Position numbers and translations under genes: made by a program. Positions 56,106 to 64,000 of a DNA stretch of 64,000 bases are shown here, in pieces. The stretch is from the NCBI RefSeq assembly GCF_011808225.1, contig NZ_SOYS01000001.1:1-64000 (forward strand). The letters run 5' to 3'. How positions within the stretch are numbered: position 1 is the first letter of the stretch; each line of letters begins with the position of its first letter. The notes below the pieces were generated by a model that worked only from the letters and a program-made list of their open reading frames with translations, did not search any database and was not told the DNA's origin. This DNA comes from Cedecea colo. GTDB taxonomy: Bacteria; Pseudomonadota; Gammaproteobacteria; Enterobacterales; Enterobacteriaceae.

Positions 56106-56675
56106 ATGAAACGGTTAATTGTTGGAATTTCAGGTGCCAGCGGCGCAATTTATGGTGTGCGACTGCTTAAGGTGCTGCAACAGGTACCGGAGGTGGAAAC
56201 CCATCTCATCATGAGCAATGCGGCCCGTCAGACCCTCAGCCTTGAAACCGATTTATCCCTGCGTGACGTGCAGGCGCTGGCCAATGTGGTGCATGACGCC
56301 CGCGATATCGCCGCAAGTATCTCTTCCGGCTCGTTTAAGACGCATGGCATGGTCGTATTGCCTTGCTCAATCAAAACGCTCTCAGGCATTGTTCATAGTT
56401 ATACAGACGGATTGTTGACGCGAGCCGCAGACGTGGTGCTTAAAGAGCGTCGTCCGCTGGTGCTTTGCGTGCGTGAAACCCCGCTGCACCTTGGCCATTT
56501 GCGCCTGCTGACCCAGGCGGCTGAACTGGGCGCGGTGATTATGCCGCCGGTGCCTGCGTTCTATCATCGCCCACAAACGCTCAATGACGTTATCGACCAG
56601 ACGGTTAACCGCGTGCTGGATCAGTTCGACATCGATCTGCCTGCCGATTTATTTACGCGCTGGCAGGGTGCCTGA
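56106..56675 (+). CDS. ubiX: Flavin prenyltransferase UbiX
   Basis: Makes prenylated FMN, the cofactor of the UbiD decarboxylase in ubiquinone synthesis. The 189-residue protein has MKRLIVGISGASGAIYGVRL, SSGSFKTHGMVVLPCSIKTL and RRPLVLCVRETPLHLGHLRL. ATG 56106 matches the E. coli start; the frame extends 20 codons upstream without similarity. Confidence 0.96.
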   Translation: MKRLIVGISGASGAIYGVRLLKVLQQVPEVETHLIMSNAARQTLSLETDLSLRDVQALANVVHDARDIAASISSGSFKTHGMVVLPCSIKTLSGIVHSYTDGLLTRAADVVLKERRPLVLCVRETPLHLGHLRLLTQAAELGAVIMPPVPAFYHRPQTLNDVIDQTVNRVLDQFDIDLPADLFTRWQGA

Positions 56676-56679
56676 AGGG

Positions 56680-56726
56680 TGCGCCAGCGTGGTGCGTCAC
56701 AAAACCGTCTGCATCAATTTGGGGCA
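56680..56726 (+). promoter_or_regulatory. Two NtrC-like binding sites upstream of argT
   Basis: TGCGCCAGCGTGGTGCG (56,680-56,696) and TGCATCAATTTGGGGCA (56,710-56,726) both approach the NtrC dyad TGCACC-N4/5-GGTGCA. They lie 48-94 bp upstream of the sigma-54 element at 56,774. Confidence 0.6.
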
Positions 56727-56773
56727 ATTTTGTAACCCCGATCGCTTTTGCGAGATTTAGTCCGCATTTTGCC

Positions 56774-56788
56774 TGGTAAAGGCTTTGC
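56774..56788 (+). promoter_or_regulatory. Sigma-54 promoter of argT
   Basis: TGGTAAAGGCTTTGC matches the sigma-54 pattern TGGCAC-N5-TTGC with exact GG-to-GC spacing (-24/-12). Nitrogen-regulated transcription of argT is established in enteric bacteria, which fits. Confidence 0.75.
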
Positions 56789-56958
56789 CCCTTCGTCAGA
56801 CCTGCTATCTTTCAACCAGACGACGCAGTTGCAACGTTTTATTAACATAAAACCACGCACTTTCTTTTACGCAGGGAAAAGTGGCATGAGAACTGCAACT
56901 CCTCGTTCGCAACACCACATGACATCACACATAATAAGAGACAACTTGAGGGTTATCT

Positions 56959-57735
56959 ATGAAGAAGCAGGTTCTCGCTCTGTCTTTGCTGCTGGGCCTT
57001 ACCAGCACCGTTTACGCAGCAATCCCGCAGAACGTTCGTATTGGTACGGACGCCACCTATGCACCGTTCTCTTCTAAAGATGCGAAAGGGGATTTTGTCG
57101 GCTTTGATATCGATCTTGGTAACGAGCTTTGCAAACGCATCAACACCAAATGTACCTGGGTAGGCAGCGACTTTGACGCGCTGATTCCTTCTTTGAAAGC
57201 AAAGAAAATCGACGCGATTATCTCCTCGCTGTCCATCACTGAAAAGCGCCAGCAGGAAATCGCCTTCTCTGACAAACTCTATGCGGCTGACCCACGGCTG
57301 ATCGCCAGCAAAGGCTCGCCAATCCGGCCGACCCTTGAGTCGCTAAAAGGTAAACACGTTGGCGTGTTGCAGGGCTCTACTCAGGAAGCGTTTGCTAACG
57401 CCGAGTGGCGTCCGAAAGGCATTGACGTGGTGGCTTATGCAAACCAGGACCTGATTTATTCTGACCTGGCCGCAGGCCGTCTGGACGCGGCATTCCAGGA
57501 TGAAACCGCCGCCAGTGAAGGTTTCCTGAAACAGCCAGCGGGTAAAGAGTTTGCTTTTGCAGGGCCTGCCGTGAAAAACAAACAGTACTTTGGCGATGGC
57601 ACCGGTATCGGTTTGCGTAAAGACGACGCTGAGCTAAAAGCTGCTTTCGATAAAGCACTCGCTGAAATGCGTAAAGATGGCACCTACGACAAATTTGCCA
57701 AAAAGTACTTCGATTTTAATGTTTACGGCGAATAA
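56959..57735 (+). CDS. argT: Lysine/arginine/ornithine-binding periplasmic protein ArgT
   Basis: Binding protein that feeds basic amino acids to the HisQMP transporter. The 258-residue precursor has signal peptide [20 protein letters not shown]. The mature solute-binding fold contains [36 protein letters not shown] and [20 protein letters not shown]. It is clearly paralogous to hisJ immediately downstream. Its own sigma-54 promoter lies upstream. Confidence 0.96.
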   Translation: MKKQVLALSLLLGLTSTVYAAIPQNVRIGTDATYAPFSSKDAKGDFVGFDIDLGNELCKRINTKCTWVGSDFDALIPSLKAKKIDAIISSLSITEKRQQEIAFSDKLYAADPRLIASKGSPIRPTLESLKGKHVGVLQGSTQEAFANAEWRPKGIDVVAYANQDLIYSDLAAGRLDAAFQDETAASEGFLKQPAGKEFAFAGPAVKNKQYFGDGTGIGLRKDDAELKAAFDKALAEMRKDGTYDKFAKKYFDFNVYGE

Positions 57736-57754
57736 GATTTTCCCGTAGTCTGTG

Positions 57755-57784
57755 GCCCGGTTATGCATATATCATTAACCGGGC
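57755..57784. terminator. Stem-loop after argT
   Basis: GCCCGGTTA pairs with TAACCGGGC around a 12-base loop, 20 bp after the argT stop. No T-run follows, so it may stabilise the transcript end or terminate inefficiently. Confidence 0.5.
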
Positions 57785-57900
57785 TGGATAAAAATGCAGT
57801 GCTGGAGCCTTGTTGGCCGCGCGTTTTTATTGCATTTTATTCATCCTGATTAGCCAGAACACGGCATTAGCGCTAAAAAGACAGTCTATCGAGGATAATT

Positions 57901-58683
57901 ATGAAAAAGTTGGTGTTGTCCCTTTCTCTGGTGCTGGCATTTTCCAGCCTTTCCACAGCATTCGCCGCTATTCCCAAAAACGTCCGTATCGGCACCGATC
58001 CGACCTATGCCCCGTTTGAATCGAAAAATGCCCAGGGTGAATTAGTCGGTTTTGATATAGATCTGGCGAAAGAACTCTGCAAACGCATCGAAACCAACTG
58101 TACCTTCGTTGAAAATCCTCTTGATGCGCTGATCCCTTCCCTGAAAGCGAAAAAAATCGACGTCATTATGTCATCGCTTTCTATCACCGAAAAACGCCAG
58201 CAGGAGATCGCCTTCACCGACAAGCTGTACGCGGCCGATTCCCGCCTGGTGGTAGCCAAAGGTTCCCCAATCCAGCCAACGCTGGAGTCGCTGAAGGGTA
58301 AACGCGTAGGCGTGCTGCAGGGCACCACTCAGGAAACCTACGGCAACATTCACTGGGCGCCGAAAGGCATTGAGATTGTCTCTTATCAGGGCCAGGACTC
58401 CATCTACGCCGACCTGACGGCAGGCCGCATCGATGCCGCATTCCAGGATGAAGTTGCGGCCAGCGAAGGCTTCCTCAAGCAGCCAATCGGCAAAGATTAC
58501 CAGTTTGGCGGCCCTTCCATTAAAGACAACAAGCTGTTTGGCGTGGGCACCGGTATGGGGCTGCGTAAAGACGATACCGAACTGCGTGAAGCGCTAAACA
58601 AAGCCTTTGCCGAGATGCGCAAGGACGGCACTTACGAGACGCTGGCGAAGAAATATTTCGATTTTGACGTTTACGGTGGTTAA
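57901..58683 (+). CDS. hisJ: Histidine-binding periplasmic protein HisJ
   Basis: High-affinity histidine receptor of the HisQMP permease. The 260-residue precursor has signal peptide [20 protein letters not shown]. The mature protein contains [38 protein letters not shown] and [20 protein letters not shown]. It is a tandem paralogue of argT. A REP-type palindrome separates it from hisQ. Confidence 0.96.
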   Translation: MKKLVLSLSLVLAFSSLSTAFAAIPKNVRIGTDPTYAPFESKNAQGELVGFDIDLAKELCKRIETNCTFVENPLDALIPSLKAKKIDVIMSSLSITEKRQQEIAFTDKLYAADSRLVVAKGSPIQPTLESLKGKRVGVLQGTTQETYGNIHWAPKGIEIVSYQGQDSIYADLTAGRIDAAFQDEVAASEGFLKQPIGKDYQFGGPSIKDNKLFGVGTGMGLRKDDTELREALNKAFAEMRKDGTYETLAKKYFDFDVYGG

Positions 58684-58689
58684 CAGTGT

Positions 58690-58775
58690 CGTAGGGTGGA
58701 TAGGCGTAAGCGCCGCCACCATTGATACAAATTGTGGCGGGTGGCGCACGCAATGCTTACTCGCCCCTACACTTA
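58690..58775. repeat. REP-type palindromes in the hisJ-hisQ gap
   Basis: GTAGGGTGGATAGGCGTAAG and GCGCCGCCACC are followed, after an AT-rich linker, by GTGGCGGGTGGCGCACGC and CTTACTCGCCCCTAC. The same gap in Salmonella carries one of the first REP elements described, where it lets hisJ mRNA accumulate above hisQMP. Confidence 0.75.
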
Positions 58776-58813
58776 GCTGAATTTGTGCAGACACTGACGA
58801 CAGGATACGCACC

Positions 58814-59500
58814 ATGTTGTATGGCTTTTCTGAAGTGATATTTAAAGGGGCGCTCGTCACGCTGGAACTGGCGCTAAGCTCCGTTATCCTGGCCGTGGTG
58901 ATTGGTCTTGCCGGTGCGGGTGCCAAATTATCAAAAAATCGTCCGCTGGCGCTGCTGTTTGAAGGCTATACCACGCTTATTCGTGGCGTGCCGGATTTGG
59001 TGCTGATGCTGCTGATTTTCTATGGCCTGCAAATGCTGCTCAACAGCATTACCGATGCCTTAGGCATGGCGCAGTTTGATATCGACCCGATGGTCGCCGG
59101 TATTATTACGCTTGGTTTTATCTATGGCGCTTATTTTACCGAAACCTTCCGCGGGGCTTTTCTCGCCGTGCCAGGCGGGCATATCGAAGCTGCAACGGCC
59201 TTCGGTTTTACCGGATCGCAAACCTTCCGCCGCATACTTTTCCCCGCCATGATGCGCTACGCCTTACCCGGCATCGGCAACAACTGGCAGGTTATTCTGA
59301 AAGCGACGGCGCTGGTCTCGTTATTAGGCCTGGAAGACGTGGTGAAAGCGACGCAGCTGGCCGGGAAAACCACCTGGCAGCCGTTCTATTTTGCGATTGT
59401 CGCCGGCGTTATTTATCTGGTGTTTACTACCCTTTCTAACGGTGTGCTGCTCTGGCTTGAACGCCGCTACTCTGTAGGCGTGAAGAGGGCCGAGCTATGA
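58814..59500 (+). CDS. hisQ: Histidine/basic amino acid ABC permease HisQ
   Basis: One of two membrane subunits of the HisQMP2 transporter. The 228-residue protein of about five spans carries the permease loop EAATAFGFTGSQTFRRILFP that docks on HisP. The 3' end overlaps hisM by 4 bp (ATGA). Confidence 0.96.
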   Translation: MLYGFSEVIFKGALVTLELALSSVILAVVIGLAGAGAKLSKNRPLALLFEGYTTLIRGVPDLVLMLLIFYGLQMLLNSITDALGMAQFDIDPMVAGIITLGFIYGAYFTETFRGAFLAVPGGHIEAATAFGFTGSQTFRRILFPAMMRYALPGIGNNWQVILKATALVSLLGLEDVVKATQLAGKTTWQPFYFAIVAGVIYLVFTTLSNGVLLWLERRYSVGVKRAEL

Positions 59501-60213
59501 TCGAGATTATTCAGGAATACTGGAAATCCCTGCTGTGGACGGATGGCTATCGCTTCACCGGCGTGGCTATCACGCTGTGGCTGCTGATTTCGTCCGTTGT
59601 GATGGGCGGCATTCTGGCGCTGTTCTTCGCCATCGGGCGCGTCTCAAGCAATAAATTCATCGCTTTCCCGATCTGGTTATTTACCTATGTTTTCCGCGGT
59701 ACGCCGCTGTATGTGCAGCTACTGGTTTTTTATTCCGGTATGTACACGCTGGAAGTGGTGAAGGGCACCGTGCTGCTAAACGAGTTCTTCCGCAGCGGGT
59801 TAAACTGCACCATCCTGGCGCTGACGCTTAACACCTGCGCCTACACGACGGAGATTTTTGCCGGTGCCATCCGTTCGGTTCCGCACGGCGAAATTGAAGC
59901 CGCGCGGGCATACGGCTTTTCACGCGTGAAGATGTATCGCTGCATTATTTTGCCATCGGCACTGCGTATCGCACTGCCGGCGTACAGCAACGAAGTCATT
60001 TTAATGCTGCACTCCACCGCGCTGGCGTTCACCGCCACCGTGCCGGATCTGCTGAAAATCGCCCGTGATATTAACTCCGCAACCTACCAGCCGTTTACCG
60101 CGTTCGGTATCGCTGCGGTGTTGTACCTGATTATCTCTTACGTGCTGATAAGCCTGTTCCGCCGCGCGGAAAAACGCTTTATGCAGCATGTTAAACCCAG
60201 CTCTTCGCACTGA
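59497..60213 (+). CDS. hisM: Histidine/basic amino acid ABC permease HisM
   Basis: Second membrane subunit, forming a pseudo-dimer with HisQ. The 238-residue protein carries the permease loop EAARAYGFSRVKMYRCIILP. It includes YVFRGTPLYVQLLVFYSGMY. It is coupled to hisQ by overlap and followed closely by hisP. Confidence 0.96.
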   Translation: MIEIIQEYWKSLLWTDGYRFTGVAITLWLLISSVVMGGILALFFAIGRVSSNKFIAFPIWLFTYVFRGTPLYVQLLVFYSGMYTLEVVKGTVLLNEFFRSGLNCTILALTLNTCAYTTEIFAGAIRSVPHGEIEAARAYGFSRVKMYRCIILPSALRIALPAYSNEVILMLHSTALAFTATVPDLLKIARDINSATYQPFTAFGIAAVLYLIISYVLISLFRRAEKRFMQHVKPSSSH

Positions 60214-60222
60214 GTGGTTTCC

Positions 60223-60996
60223 ATGGCTGAAAATAAATTAAACGTTATTGATTTGCACAAACGCTACGGCGAACATGAAGTGCTCAAAGGGGTTTCTTTG
60301 CAGGCCAACGCTGGCGATGTCATTAGCATCATCGGTTCGTCCGGCTCGGGGAAAAGTACGTTTTTGCGCTGCATTAACTTTCTCGAAAAGCCGAGCGAAG
60401 GCACCATTGCGGTAAGCAATCAGAACATCAATCTGGTGCGCGACAAAGATGGTCAGCTAAAAGTTGCGGATAAAAATCAATTGCGCCTGCTGCGTACCAG
60501 GCTAACCATGGTATTTCAGCACTTCAACCTGTGGAGCCACATGACGGTGCTGGAAAACGTTATGGAAGCGCCGATACAGGTGTTGGGGCTGAGCAAACAG
60601 GAAGCCAAAGAGCGCGCGATTAAATACCTCGCGAAAGTGGGGATTGACGAGCGCCAGCAGGCGAAATACCCGGTGCATCTTTCCGGCGGTCAGCAGCAGC
60701 GCGTTTCAATAGCTCGCGCGCTGGCGATGGAGCCGGAAGTGTTACTGTTTGATGAACCAACCTCTGCGCTGGACCCGGAGCTGGTGGGCGAAGTGCTGCG
60801 CATCATGCAAAAACTGGCGGAAGAGGGGAAAACCATGGTCGTCGTAACGCACGAAATGGATTTTGCCCGCCATGTTTCCAGCCACGTGATTTTCCTGCAT
60901 CAGGGGCGCATTGAAGAAGAGGGCGCGCCGGACGAGCTGTTCGGCAACCCGAAAAGCGCGCGTTTGCAGCAGTTTTTATCCGGCTCGTTGAAATAA
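60223..60996 (+). CDS. hisP: Histidine/basic amino acid ABC transporter ATPase HisP
   Basis: ATPase dimer that powers uptake through HisQM. The 257-residue protein has Walker [16 protein letters not shown], signature [20 protein letters not shown] and Walker [18 protein letters not shown], with switch His in [18 protein letters not shown] 60223 ([19 protein letters not shown]) gives the E. coli length; a GTG three codons earlier is unlikely. Confidence 0.97.
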   Translation: MAENKLNVIDLHKRYGEHEVLKGVSLQANAGDVISIIGSSGSGKSTFLRCINFLEKPSEGTIAVSNQNINLVRDKDGQLKVADKNQLRLLRTRLTMVFQHFNLWSHMTVLENVMEAPIQVLGLSKQEAKERAIKYLAKVGIDERQQAKYPVHLSGGQQQRVSIARALAMEPEVLLFDEPTSALDPELVGEVLRIMQKLAEEGKTMVVVTHEMDFARHVSSHVIFLHQGRIEEEGAPDELFGNPKSARLQQFLSGSLK

Positions 60997-61029
60997 AAAA
61001 TAAACCCCGTGAAAACGGGGTTTATTTTT
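60994..61029. terminator. Bidirectional terminator between hisP and yfcH
   Basis: AATAAACCCCGT pairs perfectly with ACGGGGTTTATT around a GAAA tetraloop, with A- and T-tracts on the two sides. It ends both the his transport operon and yfcH. Confidence 0.93.
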
Positions 61030-61921
61030 AACGCACCACATCTCCCAAAGCTTCTTCCAGATCGAAATACCGGAAGCCAAATCCGGACTCCTCAAGCCGC
61101 TTAGGCAGCGCGCGCTGCCCGCCCAGCACCAGAACCGCAGATTCTCCCATCATCAGCCTCACCGCTGTCGCAGGGGCACGCATAAAGGCCGGGCGATTCA
61201 GTACGTGCCCAAGAGAGTGGGAAAACTGTTCGTTGCGTACGGGGTAGGGCGAAACCATATTGAACGGGCCGCGCAGATCGTTATTCAACAGCCAGAGGAT
61301 GCCGTTGACCATATCATCGATGTGGATCCACGCCAGGTATTGGCGGCCAGAGCCCACCGGCCCGCCAAGTCCTAAGCGAAAAACCGGCAGCAGCTTTGCC
61401 AGGATGCCGCCTTTGGGCGCCAGCACAGCGCCGGTGCGCAGCAGGCAAACGCGGGTGTTTTCGCTTTGCGCGCCGCAGGCGATTTGTTCCCAACGGGAGC
61501 AAAGTTTATGGGTAAATTCGTTGTGCGGCGGTTCATCTTCGGTGACCACCACTTCGCCCAGATCGCCGTAGTAACCTACGGCAGAGCCGGAAATCAGAAC
61601 GGAAGGCGGCGTCTGGCTTGCTTTGAACATTTCGACCAGGCGATCGGTAATCTGCCAGCGGCTCTGGCACAGGCGCTGCTTTTGCGTTTCCGACCAGCGT
61701 TTATCGGCGATGGATTCGCCCGCGAGGTTAACGACGGCGTCAAAACCGTCGAGATTTGCATGGTCGTTCAGGCCTTTCCACAGCGTGACGCGGGAGTCGA
61801 GCTTAGTACGAGCCTTGTCCGGATCCCTTGTCACTACGGTAACGCTGTGCCCGGTTTCCAGCAGTCGCGGAACCAGATGGCTGCCAATAAGCCCGGTGCC
61901 GCCGGTAATCAGTATCTGCAT
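61028..61921 (-). CDS. yfcH: YfcH, NAD(P)-binding epimerase-family protein
   Basis: Extended short-chain dehydrogenase (SDR39U1/YfcH type), substrate unknown. It has 297 residues, as in E. coli. The Rossmann start is [20 protein letters not shown], with [20 protein letters not shown] and [19 protein letters not shown], followed by a C-terminal DUF1731-type segment. Confidence 0.93.
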   Translation of the reverse strand: MQILITGGTGLIGSHLVPRLLETGHSVTVVTRDPDKARTKLDSRVTLWKGLNDHANLDGFDAVVNLAGESIADKRWSETQKQRLCQSRWQITDRLVEMFKASQTPPSVLISGSAVGYYGDLGEVVVTEDEPPHNEFTHKLCSRWEQIACGAQSENTRVCLLRTGAVLAPKGGILAKLLPVFRLGLGGPVGSGRQYLAWIHIDDMVNGILWLLNNDLRGPFNMVSPYPVRNEQFSHSLGHVLNRPAFMRAPATAVRLMMGESAVLVLGGQRALPKRLEESGFGFRYFDLEEALGDVVR

Positions 61922-61943
61922 GCGCCTCTCCTGTCGGGTGCGC

Positions 61944-62312
61944 CTACCTTCGCCAGCTCATGGTCATTGATACCGAGTCGGCATAACGCAGCGCGTGAAG
62001 TTTATCGATCTCTACTTCAGCATACGACACCCATGGATGGTCACATGCGATATTGAGCACATCCTGAGTTAATTTTTCCAGCAGAGAGAAGCGGTTATTC
62101 TCCACTAACTGAATGATGCTCTTGGTGATGGTGCGGTAGTTAAGCGCATCGTTGATGTCTTCACTGGCGCGGGCCCGGTCTGCGGGATAATAAATCGCGA
62201 CGTTGACGACGATATCCTGACGGTTGGCGATCTCTTCTTCTTTAATGCCGATAAAAGTGCGCAGGCGGAGATTTTTAATGCGGATAATAGCGTCTGGCTG
62301 AGGGGATGACAT
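61944..62312 (-). CDS. folX: Dihydroneopterin triphosphate 2'-epimerase FolX
   Basis: Epimerises dihydroneopterin triphosphate to the monapterin form, in tetrahydromonapterin synthesis. The 122-residue protein of the FolB/FolX fold has [40 protein letters not shown] and [23 protein letters not shown] 62312 follows GGAGGAAACC on the - strand; the frame is open 11 codons further. Confidence 0.95.
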   Translation of the reverse strand: MSSPQPDAIIRIKNLRLRTFIGIKEEEIANRQDIVVNVAIYYPADRARASEDINDALNYRTITKSIIQLVENNRFSLLEKLTQDVLNIACDHPWVSYAEVEIDKLHALRYADSVSMTMSWRR

Positions 62313-62382
62313 TGCAGGTTTCCTCCGTGTATAGCTTCCCGCCACAGATTACACCACAGCGGGAAGATTTAGACACGCGGCC

Positions 62383-63809
<1,427 letters not shown>

Positions 63810-63866
63810 TTCGCACGGCTTTGTTCGCTATCATTAAGCCCGCTAGCATACAAGAGATGTGGATTT

Positions 63867-64000
63867 ATGAAGCTGATGTTTGTCTCGGATATTCATGGGT
63901 CGCTGCCGGCAATCGAGAAAGCGCTGGCAATTTTTGCGCAAAGCGGCGCCCAGTGGCTTATTTTAGTTGGCGATTTGCTCAACCATGGGCCGCGCAATGC
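63867..64000 (+). CDS. yfcE: YfcE phosphodiesterase, 5' part
   Basis: Calcineurin-like metallophosphoesterase, active on phosphodiesters in E. coli. Only about 44 residues are in the window. They contain the first metal-binding motif (MKLMFVSDIHGSLPAIEKAL, D-x-H) and LVGDLLNHGPRN (GDxxNHG). Start and sequence match E. coli YfcE. The gene runs off the right edge. Confidence 0.92.
   Translation, partial: MKLMFVSDIHGSLPAIEKALAIFAQSGAQWLILVGDLLNHGPRN

Noticed and set aside
56959-58683. argT-hisJ similarity as a recent strain-specific duplication
   Set aside because: The pair is an old, widely conserved duplication in enteric bacteria; divergence between the two is far beyond recent.

Overview
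The window is a chromosomal segment from a member of the Enterobacteriaceae. From position 20,013 to the right edge the gene order follows the Escherichia coli K-12 argW-yfdC-mlaA-fadL-fadI-aroC-fabB-pdxB-accD-purF-hisJQMP-yfcE stretch almost gene for gene. Protein identity is high, but several features differ from K-12: the site of the ccm operon, a type VI secretion (T6SS) island next to argW, and an unfamiliar family of intergenic repeats. An Enterobacter-, Lelliottia- or Klebsiella-like genus fits best. The species cannot be fixed from sequence alone.

Region 1 (1-19,462) is the right-hand part of a T6SS cluster, all on the + strand. It begins inside vgrG, whose C-terminal extension looks like the transthyretin-like domain that carries Tle1 phospholipases. 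A Tle1-like lipase overlaps its end, followed by an AT-rich immunity array: four copies of a DUF2931 lipoprotein in two sub-pairs, each pair with one intact and one broken copy. A Sel1-repeat protein and a PAAR tip protein follow. The structural genes come next: an unrecognised two-span membrane protein, tssM, tssA, tssF, tssG, tssJ, tssE, an unrecognised 156-residue protein, a chimeric ORF (YdcA-like secretion leader joined to the tail of a UvrD-type helicase) and tagA. Most neighbours overlap or nearly touch. The other core genes (tssB, tssC, tssK, tssL, clpV, hcp) must lie to the left of the window.

Region 2 (19,463-20,087) is the island boundary. It holds a multiply frameshifted remnant of a P4-type tyrosine integrase pointing away from tRNA-Arg(CCT) (argW).

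Region 3 (20,168-28,394) holds yfdC on the - strand, then the complete cytochrome c maturation operon ccmABCDEFGH on the + strand, which runs with a 13-bp gap into mlaA.

Region 4 (28,395-40,950) carries fatty-acid uptake and anaerobic beta-oxidation genes (fadL, yfcZ, fadI, fadJ; FadR sites visible), sixA, smrB, prmB, aroC, mepA, yfcA, epmC and yfcL. Four copies of a roughly 141-bp intergenic element lie here. Two are flanked by perfect direct duplications of an entire hairpin, and one sits between an 8-bp duplication that contains the yfcA start codon. This is the most unusual signal in the window.

Region 5 (40,959-64,000) is conserved core: mnmC, fabB (FadR and FabR sites), yfcJ, flk, pdxB-usg-truA-dedA, accD-folC-dedD, cvpA-purF (PurR box), ubiX, argT (sigma-54 promoter with NtrC-like sites), hisJ-REP-hisQMP, yfcH, folX, yfcG, yfcF and the start of yfcE.
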